Positions 26,412 to 35,180 of a stretch of 64,000 nucleotides of DNA are shown one piece after another; positions within the stretch are counted from its first letter, which is position 1; the number at the start of each line of letters is the position of its first letter. Location: contig CAVUKD010000002.1 of NCBI GenBank assembly GCA_963741985.1, positions 620,001-684,000 on the forward strand. The letters run 5' to 3'. This DNA is from Cryomorpha sp963741985. Its GTDB lineage: Bacteria; Bacteroidota; Bacteroidia; Flavobacteriales_D; Cryomorphaceae. The notes under the pieces are model-generated. The model had not been told where the DNA came from and did no database searches. It was given only the letters and a program-made list of their open reading frames with translations. The position numbers and the translations under genes are program-made.

Positions 26412-26451
26412 TTTATGGCCTCAGTTCCTGACGACACATTTCATACATCTA

Positions 26452-26600
26452 ACTCCACGTAAGCTGCGGCATAGTTTTGCAATCCACTTGGCTTGAAGCT
26501 AAGACCAATCTGCACATACCGAAGCTACCGGATCCGGCGTCGCGCATACCACCGAGATTTATGCGCATGTAGCTACCACGTTCTCAGAAAAAAAGCCCTG
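26452..26600 (+). pseudogene. Second relic of a tyrosine recombinase C-terminus
   Basis: The DNA reads TPRKLRHSFAIHL, then in a shifted frame LEAKTNLHIPKL, and again HTTEIYAHVATTF. These match, in order, the LRHSFATHLLEAGTDLRYIQ and TTEIYTHV blocks of tyrosine recombinases, with the catalytic Arg and Tyr still visible. Two frame changes and stop codons show it is dead. It is the only recognisable content of the spacer 26412-26950, which is otherwise AT-rich. It has the same orientation as the relic at 12100-12468. Confidence 0.65.
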
Positions 26601-26911
26601 CCTCATAGCTTCCAATTTGGTATACCCGAGGTGAGAAACTAAACATCCGGGTCTGAGATCTCAAACCTTTTTGCAGCCATAGACGAAATACATAGGCGCT
26701 TACCGGGTTGTCCAATACCACTTATACCAAACTTCATTCTGTTTTAGAAAGATCAAATCTCCAAATTACGATATTATCACATACTTATTTTATAATTTTT
26801 ACAATTTGATAATGTGATAGATACATGATTACCCAAATAATAGTCGCATAAGAATATTTCAAAATCCAGACTTTTTTCCATTTCACTCATGCTACATTCA
26901 CAAAAAGTTTA

Positions 26912-26939
26912 GAATCAATATAGATTCGTTTTAAAAACG
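26912..26939. promoter_or_regulatory. Adjacent palindromes upstream of the SDR-KAS III operon
   Basis: gaatc (26912-26916) and gattc (26923-26927) form a small inverted repeat. Immediately after, cgttttaaaaacg (26927-26939) is a second palindrome, 12 bp before the first start codon. They could be operator or leader structure of the operon. No regulator gene is adjacent. Confidence 0.3.
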
Positions 26940-26950
26940 AGGATTTAACA

Positions 26951-27694
26951 ATGAAAACTCTACAAGGAAAATTGGCAATCATAACGGGTGGTGCCAGCGG
27001 TATAGGGCGCGAAACCACGCTCACTTTTGTCATAGAAGGAGCTACTGTAATAATTTGGGATATCAATGAAGAAAAGGCCACAGAAACCTTGAAAATGGCA
27101 GGCGAAAACGCATCGGCAATAACTTTTATGCATGTCGATACCCGTAACTATGCCGACGTAGAGGCCGCCACTAACAAGGTGATTCAAGATCACGGCAAAA
27201 TCGATATTTTAATAAATAATGCCGGAATTACCTCCGACGCTACCCTCAAAAAAATGGACCCGGAGCAGTGGCAAAAAGTTATTGATGTAAATCTTACCGG
27301 TGTATTTAATTGCGGAAAAGCGGTAAGTCTGAAAATGGTTGAAGCAGGTTCCGGAAAAATTATCAATACTTCATCGGTCGTAGCACACAATGGAAATTTT
27401 GGCCAGAGCAATTACGTGGCAACAAAAAGTGGCGTAATCGGACTCACCAAAGTGTGGGCGCGAGAATTGGGAAAATACGGAATCAATGTAAACGCCGTCG
27501 CACCCGGATTCATCGAAACGGAAATGATTCTTTCGGTTCCGGAAAAAATATTGGAAGGCCTGCGTGGAAAAACACCTCTCGGACGATTGGGCAAACCGCA
27601 AGATATTGCAGATGCCTATGTTTTTCTATCATCAGATAAGTCAAACTACATCACTGGCACCGTTTTGAACGTGGACGGCGGCATGGTTTTTTAA
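26951..27694 (+). CDS. SDR oxidoreductase, FabG-like
   Basis: The 247-aa classical short-chain dehydrogenase has the cofactor motif TGGASGIG (residues ~12-19), NNAG, the catalytic Ser in INTSSVVAHNG, the Tyr-x-x-x-Lys pair in YVATKSG and PGFIETEM after it. GRLGKPQDIADAYVFLSSD and TGTVLNVDGG at the end match 3-oxoacyl-ACP reductases. It would reduce a beta-keto acyl thioester or oxidise an alcohol with NAD(P)H. It is the first gene of a six-gene operon and precedes the KAS III-like gene by 11 bp. A housekeeping FabG role is less likely in this setting. Confidence 0.85.
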   Translation: MKTLQGKLAIITGGASGIGRETTLTFVIEGATVIIWDINEEKATETLKMAGENASAITFMHVDTRNYADVEAATNKVIQDHGKIDILINNAGITSDATLKKMDPEQWQKVIDVNLTGVFNCGKAVSLKMVEAGSGKIINTSSVVAHNGNFGQSNYVATKSGVIGLTKVWARELGKYGINVNAVAPGFIETEMILSVPEKILEGLRGKTPLGRLGKPQDIADAYVFLSSDKSNYITGTVLNVDGGMVF

Positions 27695-27705
27695 AAAATG
27701 CAACC

Positions 27706-28701
27706 ATGGAGAATAGAAATGCCTTGATATCTGGTACCGGAATGTATGTACCGCCGAAGGTAGTGCCCAACAGCTATTTCAACGAAATACTGGGTGAAGA
27801 CGTCGATACCTGGTTGCGCGAAAACGTGCAAATCTTTGAGCGGCGCTGGACCGGTAACGATGAATCAACTGCCGACCTGGCAGAGAAAGCTGGCTTAACA
27901 GCCATCGCCAATGCAGGCCTTACGGCTAAAGATATCAACCTGATTATTATTTCTACCGATACACCCGAATTTGTATCACCATCTACTGCGAGCGTGGTTC
28001 AAAACAGAATAGGCGCTGTAAATGCCGGAACATTTGATATCAACACTGCCTGTTCGGGGTTTGTAACAGCTCTCGATATGGCAGCCAAATACATTAAGGC
28101 AGACGAGCAATACAAGCATATTCTCATAATCGGCGCATACAACATGTCGAAGTTTCTGAATTTAAAAGATAAGAAAACGGTTACTCTTTTCGCAGATGGA
28201 GCAGGAGCTGCTGTCCTTTCGGCAAATACTGATAATAAAGGCGGAATGCTGGCTTCGATGCTTGAAACCAAAGGCGAATACAACGAGTGGATGGGCATTT
28301 ATGCTGGAGGAGCAAAAACTCCGGTCTCGAAAAAGGTGCTCGAAGAAAAAACCCACTTATTGCAGTTCGTTCATAAATTCCCAAAAGAACTCAACCCCGC
28401 CACCTGGTCGCGGATGATTAAGGAGCTATGCGCGAAAGCAGGAATTACGCCCACAGAAATCGGTCGTTTTTTCATTACACAGATCAATATCAACGCTATT
28501 CATGAAACACTAGACATTCTTGACGTTGCACATGATAAAGCAGAATACGTCATGCACAAATATGGCTATACAGGCTCGGCCTGTATCCCAATGGCACTCA
28601 GTCAGTCGGTGGAAAATAATAAAATCAAACGCGGTGACTATCTGATATTCATCGGTTCTGGCGGAGGGCTCGCGTTTGCCGGAGCTCTTTACAAATTTTG
28701 A
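27706..28701 (+). CDS. KAS III (FabH-like) condensing-enzyme homologue with altered active site
   Basis: The 331-aa protein aligns along its length with FabH: LISGTGMYVPPKVV at the start, the nucleophile C116 in FDINTACSGFVTALDMA, and GSGGGLAFAGALYKF at the end. At the place of the catalytic His (PHQAN in FabH) it reads ITQIN, with T258. At the place of the catalytic Asn (GNTS) it reads GYTG, with Y288. So only the Cys of the Cys-His-Asn triad remains. Standard decarboxylative condensation should be impaired; acyl transfer or a different condensation is possible. It overlaps no gene but starts 11 bp after the SDR and ends 7 bp before the hydrolase start. Confidence 0.8.
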   Translation: MENRNALISGTGMYVPPKVVPNSYFNEILGEDVDTWLRENVQIFERRWTGNDESTADLAEKAGLTAIANAGLTAKDINLIIISTDTPEFVSPSTASVVQNRIGAVNAGTFDINTACSGFVTALDMAAKYIKADEQYKHILIIGAYNMSKFLNLKDKKTVTLFADGAGAAVLSANTDNKGGMLASMLETKGEYNEWMGIYAGGAKTPVSKKVLEEKTHLLQFVHKFPKELNPATWSRMIKELCAKAGITPTEIGRFFITQININAIHETLDILDVAHDKAEYVMHKYGYTGSACIPMALSQSVENNKIKRGDYLIFIGSGGGLAFAGALYKF

Positions 28702-28708
28702 TATTCAG

Positions 28709-29749
28709 ATGATTGAAAGTTCCTACATATCGGCCAACGGAATCCGCCACCACCTATTGGTAACCGGCAGCGGAGACGAGACCATTCTCTTCGTACACGG
28801 GAATGGTTCTGACTCGGTATTTTGGAAATCACTGATGCGCAAACTGCCGAAAAAATATAAAGCGCTCGCCCCGGATTTACGCGGATTTGGAAAAACCGAA
28901 GCCGTGCCATGCGATGCCACCCGAAGTTTTGGTTCCTTTACAGACGATCTTACGGCTTTAGTGGATGAACTCGAAATAAAAAAATACCACGTCGTTGGCC
29001 ATTCATTAGGAGGAGGTATTATCTGGGAGCTTCTAATAAAAGATTCCGCACGGATAAAATCGGTAACGATGATTAACCCGGCCTCTCCATTTGGATTTGG
29101 CGGAAGCAAAGACGAAATAGGCACTCCCACATTTCCCGATGGCGCCGGAAGCGGTGCCGGCGTGATAAATCCCGATTTTGTAAAGCTTTTGAAAGAAAAA
29201 GACCGAAAATCGGATGATCCCTCGAGCCCGCTGAATGTGATGAACAATTTTTATTGGGCTCCACCTTTTGTACCCGAAGATGTGGACGAACTTCTCGAAG
29301 GTCTGTTGCGCATGCAAACCGGCGATAAATTTTACCCGGGTGATTCTATCCCTTCGGAAAATTTTCCATTTTCGGCCCCGGGGAAATTCGGTCAAATCAA
29401 TGCCTCTGCCCCCCTTTCAAAATCGGGTATTTTAGAAAAACTTATTCGCCTGGAATCAAAACCGCCCGTTCTATGGGTCAGAGGGGCAAAAGATCAGATT
29501 GTATCTGATAATTCCCTTTTCGATACAGCTGTTCATGGTGCTGCAGGGTATATTCCGCAATGGCCCGGAGCTGAGATTTGCCCTCCTCAGCCGATGGTAA
29601 AACAAACCCGATACGCCCTGAAAGCATACAGCAAAAACGGCGGTAAATACGATGAGGTGATCATGGCAAACTGTGCCCATTCACCTTACATCGAAGATTT
29701 TGAAGAATTCAACGCACTTTTTATTCCCTCCTTAGCAGCAAATGCATAG
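28709..29749 (+). CDS. Cytoplasmic alpha/beta hydrolase
   Basis: From the ATG at 28709 (MIESSYISANGIRHHLLV) the protein is 346 aa. The frame extends upstream into the KAS III gene, but the internal ATG has the family's usual start. It shows the oxyanion motif LFVHGNGSD, nucleophile Ser in VVGHSLGGG, acid residue in VRGAKDQIVSD and His in NCAHSPYIEDFEEF. A long cap region (about residues 135-260) separates them. No signal peptide is present. The stop overlaps the symporter start by 8 bp. In the operon it may hydrolyse an imported ester or a thioester made by the neighbouring enzymes. Confidence 0.8.
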   Translation: MIESSYISANGIRHHLLVTGSGDETILFVHGNGSDSVFWKSLMRKLPKKYKALAPDLRGFGKTEAVPCDATRSFGSFTDDLTALVDELEIKKYHVVGHSLGGGIIWELLIKDSARIKSVTMINPASPFGFGGSKDEIGTPTFPDGAGSGAGVINPDFVKLLKEKDRKSDDPSSPLNVMNNFYWAPPFVPEDVDELLEGLLRMQTGDKFYPGDSIPSENFPFSAPGKFGQINASAPLSKSGILEKLIRLESKPPVLWVRGAKDQIVSDNSLFDTAVHGAAGYIPQWPGAEICPPQPMVKQTRYALKAYSKNGGKYDEVIMANCAHSPYIEDFEEFNALFIPSLAANA

Positions 29750-31262
29750 CGCAGACTACATATGGCCCACTGTCGGAATGCTCGTCGTTCTAATGGCGGT
29801 AATCTTATACCTCGTTTTTCAAGGTGCTAAAAAAACGACGAATATATCAGACTATGCCCTCGGCAATTTTGCGTTTTCGCCGGTAGCTGTCGGTCTCGCA
29901 CTCGCTGCGAGCATGACCAGCGCAGCTACTTTCATCATTAATCCCGGTCTGATAGGACTTTATGGGGTTTCTGGGGTTATTTCTTATGCCATTGTTCTCC
30001 CACTTGCTGCATTTGTATCCCTGATTGTTCTTACCAAACGATTTCGTGCGCACGGCACCAAGGTAAAAGCGCTCACCATGGCGCAATGGATGGGAAAACG
30101 TTACGGCAGCAAAGGCTTTGCAACTTTCTTCTCCATTCTTTCGGTATTGCTCATTACATTTATCGTACTCATTGTGGTTGGGCTCGCCCAGCTCCTTTCG
30201 CACTCTCTTCAGGCCGATCCTATTCTCGTAATGATCGGAATCGTTGTCTTTGTCTTTACCTACATGATGTTTGGTGGTGCCAACTCGTTGGTTTACACCA
30301 ATACAGTTCAAGCTATACTGATGTTGATAGTGGCAGTTATTCTGCTCGCTTCAGGACGTAACTTTTTCTCAGATGGTGTTTCGGGCTTTATGGCTCAGCT
30401 CAGTGCCATTAGTCCAAACCTCACCGAGTCTGTGAATCCCGACAGTTTTCTGTTTAGAGATTATTTTGAAATTATCTTTTGCCAAATTGTTATTGGAATC
30501 GCAATCGTATGCCAGCCTCACATCATCACCAAATCATTGATCCTCAACAAAGAATCTCAAGTAAATAAATTTTTAGCTACCGGAATTATTACGATGACTA
30601 TTTTCTTTTTAGTGGTGATTGTTGGCCTGTATGCGCGCCTGACCTTTCCTGATTTCACGATGAGTGGAACCCCTATTCGACCGGACGAGCTTGTACCGCT
30701 GTATATCGTAGAACATTTCAAAGTAGGCACCGGATTGGTGGTAACCCTGGGTTTGATTGCGGCTGGCATAAGCACCCTCGAAGGATTAATCCAAAGCTTG
30801 TCGGTGACTTTCACTTCCGATATGCTCATTGCCAATAGCTCACGTCTCGAAGCACTTTCTGACAAGAGAAAAATCAAACTCAACCGAGCGGTTATCGCTG
30901 TACTCGCACTCATAACAATAGGCCTTTCGGCGAAACAAATCAGCGACCCGGATCTAAGCGTTGCCATCTTTGCACAAAACGGAGTTTATGCCTTTTTCAG
31001 CATGGCATTTTTTCCGCTGGTAATGGGTATGTTTTCCAAAAAAACCAATTCAGGAGCCGCGATGGCAAGTTCGGTAACTGCACTGGTTGTGCATTTTGGA
31101 GTGTATTACGGAAATATCGGAAGCTATATGCAAAACACGGTAAACAACCCGGCGATAGCGGCTACCTTCGCTATATTGTCATCCATGGTGGTTGGCTTCC
31201 TATGGTTGCAATTTTCTAAATCGAAAAAAGAATTTCTAACCCACGAATCAATCAAGGTATGA
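29742..31262 (+). CDS. Sodium:solute symporter (SSS family)
   Basis: The 506-aa protein has about 13 hydrophobic spans and the SSS core: ISDYALGNFAFSPVAVGLALAAS (in part) near the start, TSAATFIINPGLIGLYGVSG, then AQWMGKRYGS, TYMMFGGANSLVYTNTVQ and IAAGISTLEGLIQSLSV with the Na2-site serines. This resembles acetate, monocarboxylate or proline/pantothenate-type carriers. The substrate is probably a small organic acid, given the acyl-CoA ligase that follows. Its start overlaps the hydrolase stop by 8 bp and its end overlaps the ligase start (ATGA). Confidence 0.85.
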   Translation: MHSADYIWPTVGMLVVLMAVILYLVFQGAKKTTNISDYALGNFAFSPVAVGLALAASMTSAATFIINPGLIGLYGVSGVISYAIVLPLAAFVSLIVLTKRFRAHGTKVKALTMAQWMGKRYGSKGFATFFSILSVLLITFIVLIVVGLAQLLSHSLQADPILVMIGIVVFVFTYMMFGGANSLVYTNTVQAILMLIVAVILLASGRNFFSDGVSGFMAQLSAISPNLTESVNPDSFLFRDYFEIIFCQIVIGIAIVCQPHIITKSLILNKESQVNKFLATGIITMTIFFLVVIVGLYARLTFPDFTMSGTPIRPDELVPLYIVEHFKVGTGLVVTLGLIAAGISTLEGLIQSLSVTFTSDMLIANSSRLEALSDKRKIKLNRAVIAVLALITIGLSAKQISDPDLSVAIFAQNGVYAFFSMAFFPLVMGMFSKKTNSGAAMASSVTALVVHFGVYYGNIGSYMQNTVNNPAIAATFAILSSMVVGFLWLQFSKSKKEFLTHESIKV

Positions 31263-32758
31263 TAGTTTTAGACTGGATCGGAAAATGGGCGGAATATTCG
31301 CCTGAGAAAATCGCGCTGCACGAAGTGAAAACCGGCCTGGACTTTTCGTACGAAACGATTAATGAATTGGCTGAAAATACGGCTGCCAATCTTCACGAGA
31401 AATACGGACTTAAAAAAGGCGACCGAATCGCGGTTTTATCCGGGTTCAATGCCGAATTTATTGCACTTTTCAGCGCTGCACAAAAGGCGGGTTTTATTTT
31501 GGTACCCATCAATACACATCTCACTGCCCATGAGATCGCGTATCAAATTGCAGATTGTGGGGCGACGCTGATTATTTTTGAAGACGTTTTTGCCGATAAG
31601 ATTAAAGACGCAAAACCGCAAAAAATCAAATGGAGCGACATTTCTACCTCCGCTAAGAATCCTTTCAGTGAGAAACTTACTGAGGATGATCCCATCTTTA
31701 TTCTATACACTTCGGGCACTACAGGCAATCCTAAGGGTTGTATTTATACCCACAAAATGCTGTTTTGGAATAGCATCAATACGGAGCTGCGTCTGGACAT
31801 TACTTCAAATGATGTAACAGTTAATTGCATGCCTTCCTTTCATACCGGCGGCTGGAATGTGCTTATTACTCCATTTTTACACCATGGAGCTACCGTTTGG
31901 CTTCTCAATGAATTCGATCCTAAACGGCTACTCGAAAGCCTCGAAAAAAGCAAGTCAACCGTATTCATGGCCGTTCCGACGATGCTGAAAATCATGTCAG
32001 ATTCCGCAGCTTTTGCGGAAGCAGACCTCAGCACTATCCGCTATTTCATTGTGGGAGGCGAAGCGCTTCCCATTCCGGAAATCGAAATCTGGGATAAAAA
32101 AGGAATTCTTATCCGACAGGGATTTGGTCTTACTGAAGTGGGTCCAAATGTTACTTCTCTTCATCAGTCAGATACCATCCGAAAACGCGGATCGATCGGG
32201 TTTTTCAATTTTTATATCTCCGGCAAGGTGATAAACGATGCCGGTCTGGATTGCAGACCAGATGAAGTCGGTGAGCTGCTACTAAGTGGCCCGAATCTTT
32301 CGCCAGGATACTGGAACAATCCTGAAGAAACCAGCAAGGCGTTTGTCGACGGATATTTCAAAACGGGTGACCTCGTAAAGCGCGACGCTCAAGGATATTT
32401 TTATGTAGTAGGACGCAAGAAAGAAATGTATATTAGTGGTGGCGAAAACGTGTATCCTCGAGAAGTAGAAAAAGTATTGCAGTCGCACCCAGCCATTGCC
32501 GAAGCTGCTGTGGTAGGAGTGCCTCATGAGAAATGGGGCGAAACAGGAGCTGCCTTTTTGATCAAAAAATCCGGAACCGACATTTCGGAAGATGCTATTT
32601 TATCTTTTTGCAAAAAATATCTTGCCACCTACAAACTGCCCAAATACATAGAATTCATCGATGATTTCCCAAAAAATGCAACCGGAAAAATCGACAAAAA
32701 AGAACTTAAATCTAAATTTAATCAAACAATAAAAACAAGTAATCATGAAAACAAGTAA
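31259..32758 (+). CDS. AMP-forming acyl-CoA ligase
   Basis: The 499-aa enzyme has the ANL motifs: the P-loop FILYTSGTTGNPKGCIYTH (in part), FHTGGWN, FIVGGEALPI, RQGFGLTEVGPN (A5), YFKTGDLVKRDAQGYFYVVGR (in part), KEMYISGGENVYPREVE and the catalytic Lys in NATGKIDKKEL. It activates a carboxylic acid with ATP and CoA. The length and sequence resemble fatty- or aryl-acid ligases (MenE/4-CBL-like), not long-chain FadD. It may trap the acid brought in by the symporter (inference). The lipoprotein gene starts inside its last 14 bp. Confidence 0.9.
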   Translation: MIVLDWIGKWAEYSPEKIALHEVKTGLDFSYETINELAENTAANLHEKYGLKKGDRIAVLSGFNAEFIALFSAAQKAGFILVPINTHLTAHEIAYQIADCGATLIIFEDVFADKIKDAKPQKIKWSDISTSAKNPFSEKLTEDDPIFILYTSGTTGNPKGCIYTHKMLFWNSINTELRLDITSNDVTVNCMPSFHTGGWNVLITPFLHHGATVWLLNEFDPKRLLESLEKSKSTVFMAVPTMLKIMSDSAAFAEADLSTIRYFIVGGEALPIPEIEIWDKKGILIRQGFGLTEVGPNVTSLHQSDTIRKRGSIGFFNFYISGKVINDAGLDCRPDEVGELLLSGPNLSPGYWNNPEETSKAFVDGYFKTGDLVKRDAQGYFYVVGRKKEMYISGGENVYPREVEKVLQSHPAIAEAAVVGVPHEKWGETGAAFLIKKSGTDISEDAILSFCKKYLATYKLPKYIEFIDDFPKNATGKIDKKELKSKFNQTIKTSNHENK

Positions 32759-33506
32759 ATTTTTCTTTTTAGGGCTCTTAAGCCTTGGACTAATTTTCAC
32801 ATCCTGCAAGGATGACGAAACTTCGGATCCACCAGCAGGAACATGTGCAGCTCCCACAGATGTGGTAGTTGACAACGCAACCGCAACATCTGTAACCTTG
32901 AGCTGGGCCTCGGCAGGTAGTTCGTGGACAGTAGAATATGGCCAAACTGGTTTTTCGCAAGGTTCGGGAACACAAGTTGATGCTTCATCACAACCATTCA
33001 CTATTAATGGATTAGAGTCGCAAACGGATTACGACTTTTATGTACGTAACAATTGCAGTGCTGGCGCGAGTGCATTTTCAAGTTCAGCAAATTACACTAC
33101 ACCCAGCCCACTTGTAGGGAACTGGACTGCTTATGATGTATCTCCCCTTTTGTCAGGTTTGGGAATTACCGGTATTACCGCCGAATTCCGATCAAACAAC
33201 ACCTATCTTGTAACTTCTACTGCCAGTGGTGCTGATACCGATCTCGAAGGAACTTATACCATTTCTGATACACCAAACGCAGAAGGTATTTACGCTATTA
33301 CCTTAAGTCAAACTTCACCAAGTTCATTGACTTCAAAAGGGATATTTCAAGTATATATGGCTTCCCCTGATTCAATGTGGTATGAAGTGGCTCAAACCGA
33401 CCCGGTAATTACTGGTGTTACCCCTCCTACTCAGGACGGTGGCTTCGGATCTACTTCAGGCGGTGCTTTTGGTGAATCGAATATCCAAAAATACAATCGT
33501 GATTAA
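32745..33506 (+). CDS. Fibronectin type III-like lipoprotein
   Basis: The 253-aa protein starts MKTSKFFFLGLLSLGLIFTS followed by C, a lipoprotein signal with the acylated Cys. Residues ~30-105 form a fibronectin type III-like domain (APTDVVVDNATATSVTLSW, then YDFYVRNNC). Residues ~110-225 resemble a lipocalin-like beta domain (LVGNWTAYDVSPLLSG; ITAEFRSNNTYLVTS). It ends in a Gly/Ser-rich tail. It is probably surface- or periplasm-facing and may bind the substrate. It overlaps the ligase gene by 14 bp, and the terminator follows it, so it is the last gene of the first transcript. Confidence 0.75.
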   Translation: MKTSKFFFLGLLSLGLIFTSCKDDETSDPPAGTCAAPTDVVVDNATATSVTLSWASAGSSWTVEYGQTGFSQGSGTQVDASSQPFTINGLESQTDYDFYVRNNCSAGASAFSSSANYTTPSPLVGNWTAYDVSPLLSGLGITGITAEFRSNNTYLVTSTASGADTDLEGTYTISDTPNAEGIYAITLSQTSPSSLTSKGIFQVYMASPDSMWYEVAQTDPVITGVTPPTQDGGFGSTSGGAFGESNIQKYNRD

Positions 33507-33511
33507 ATTTT

Positions 33512-33555
33512 AAACTCTCCCTTCGCACCGAAATGGTGAGAAGGGAGAGTTTTTT
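33512..33555 (+). terminator. Strong intrinsic terminator
   Basis: A 13-bp perfect stem, aaactctcccttc (33512-33524) with its complement (33540-33552), is extended inside by cacc/ggtg. The right arm runs into six T (33550-33555). It lies 6 bp after the lipoprotein stop and ends or attenuates the upstream operon before the barrel gene. Confidence 0.85.
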
Positions 33556-33575
33556 AACCATTAAATCAGTGTCGT

Positions 33576-35171
33576 ATGCGATTGAAAACCTATTTACTTG
33601 CCACTTTAACCCTATATGGGTTTTCGCTATTTTCACAATCCACTCCTGATTCTGCATTGGTGGCTACACCGTATTATTTCAATCAGGAAATACCTGTTAA
33701 ATCCGGTAAGGAACTCACTTTTATAGCCTATTATTTCAATCAGGCAGTTACATCCAATTATTTTCCTCAAAGCGATTTTTTCCAAGGCCAGGTTATTGGA
33801 CGGCTCTTTGGCCGCAGCACGGCACGAACTTCTGATACCTCTCGGACCAATTTCGTTGAGCAACGCCTGCTACCTTTCTTTATCTATACGCCGAAACTGA
33901 TGGATGGAAAGGTCACCCTGCGTGCTTCCTTTGAAATAGATTGGACCTGGGGGGATGCTTCTTACGGATCAGGCGGAAACCAGGGAGCCGGTTTTAATGC
34001 CGACTTTGTGAATCTTCAAACCCAAAACGTTGAAGTTGAAATTGTTCCGGCAGCTGGCTACGCTATCAATTTCGGCTTGATGCGTGCTTTTGACTCGCCT
34101 TACCATCCGTACCGCACAACGCTTAACAAACTGGTCAATAGCGGGTATCGGCTTATGTACTGGGCCGGAGATGCGGCAGGGATCAGCGGTCGAAAAGATT
34201 TTGCCCGTGGAAATATCTCTGCGGGAATTTATAACCTCTGGGAGAATAAAATCGAACTCAAAGACGATGTATGGCTCTCAAAAATTATGGGAATGTATCG
34301 CTTTACACCTCAATTTAATCTCGGCGGATCTGTATATTACCTTAACGACAAATCCAACGGAAAAGGCGGCACATCAATTCTCGGTCAGGGCCCTAAAAGC
34401 CTCCTCACCGAATACACCGGAACCTTCCGTTTCGATTTTCCTGAAAAGGACTACAAAACCTACGTAACCTGGCTCGGAACTTTTTTTGATTACAATCAGG
34501 ACTTCATATATACCAATCACCGCTTCTCGGGATTCTTCAATTACAACCTAGGAAAAATTGATGGTACTGCGGGCAAAATCGCTTCGATCAATGGTTTTGG
34601 TGCCAATCTGCGTTACGGTTTTCGCTACGGAAAAACCGAAGACGACGAAGTGGGTTTCGATTATATATACACCACCGGCGATGATGACGGACTGGATGAC
34701 GGAAAATATAACGGCGTTATGACCGGAAACACCTGGGGGGCTCCGGGAAACCTTCCCATCAGCACAGGCACTAATATTCTTTTCCCTTCCGGAAATGTAG
34801 TGAACCGCTATATGCCACTCGTTGCCGATATTTCCAATATGGGTTTTGGACTCAATGCGGCAACTGTTCGCATAAATAAAGCCATTGTGCCCCATAAGTT
34901 TATCCTTTCAGCAAATGGGGGTTTTGCTAGGGCGAATACCAAACCGAGAAAAGGTGGTTTTTTCCTAGGTACAGAAGCCAATCTCGGATTCATCTGGAAA
35001 ATAAAAACCTTTATGGAGCTTGAACTACGAGGTGCACATGTTTGGCTCGGCGATTTTTACGACGCACCTTATGCCAATGGCGACCAGTTTGTAGATGCTG
35101 ACCAAAGACTCAACCGCAGACCCACCGACCCGTGGACTGCATTTCTCGCATTCAAATGGCTCATGTTTTAA
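33576..35171 (+). CDS. Large outer-membrane beta-barrel protein, porin-like
   Basis: The 531-aa protein has a signal peptide ending FSLFSQ. The rest is rich in amphipathic strands and turns: VTLRASFEIDWTWGDASYG, KMMGMYRF-like FTPQFNLGGSVYYLND, VTWLGTFFDYNQDF, and a final TAFLAFKWLMF with C-terminal Phe, as expected for an outer-membrane barrel. Acidic turns (TTGDDDGLDDGKYNG) could bind metal. It resembles channel-type barrels such as alginate-export proteins more than TonB receptors, as no plug is seen. With the downstream hydrolase it may pass the operon's substrate across the outer membrane. Confidence 0.7.
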   Translation: MRLKTYLLATLTLYGFSLFSQSTPDSALVATPYYFNQEIPVKSGKELTFIAYYFNQAVTSNYFPQSDFFQGQVIGRLFGRSTARTSDTSRTNFVEQRLLPFFIYTPKLMDGKVTLRASFEIDWTWGDASYGSGGNQGAGFNADFVNLQTQNVEVEIVPAAGYAINFGLMRAFDSPYHPYRTTLNKLVNSGYRLMYWAGDAAGISGRKDFARGNISAGIYNLWENKIELKDDVWLSKIMGMYRFTPQFNLGGSVYYLNDKSNGKGGTSILGQGPKSLLTEYTGTFRFDFPEKDYKTYVTWLGTFFDYNQDFIYTNHRFSGFFNYNLGKIDGTAGKIASINGFGANLRYGFRYGKTEDDEVGFDYIYTTGDDDGLDDGKYNGVMTGNTWGAPGNLPISTGTNILFPSGNVVNRYMPLVADISNMGFGLNAATVRINKAIVPHKFILSANGGFARANTKPRKGGFFLGTEANLGFIWKIKTFMELELRGAHVWLGDFYDAPYANGDQFVDADQRLNRRPTDPWTAFLAFKWLMF

Positions 35172-35180
35172 ATTTTTGAT

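Noticed and set aside
26951..32758. The SDR, thiolase-fold, hydrolase and ligase set as an OleABCD olefin pathway
   Set aside because: The four enzyme types match in name, but the SDR is a short FabG-type enzyme rather than the extended OleD type, the KAS protein lacks the catalytic His and Asn, and a symporter lies in the operon. A related logic is possible, but the assignment is not supported.
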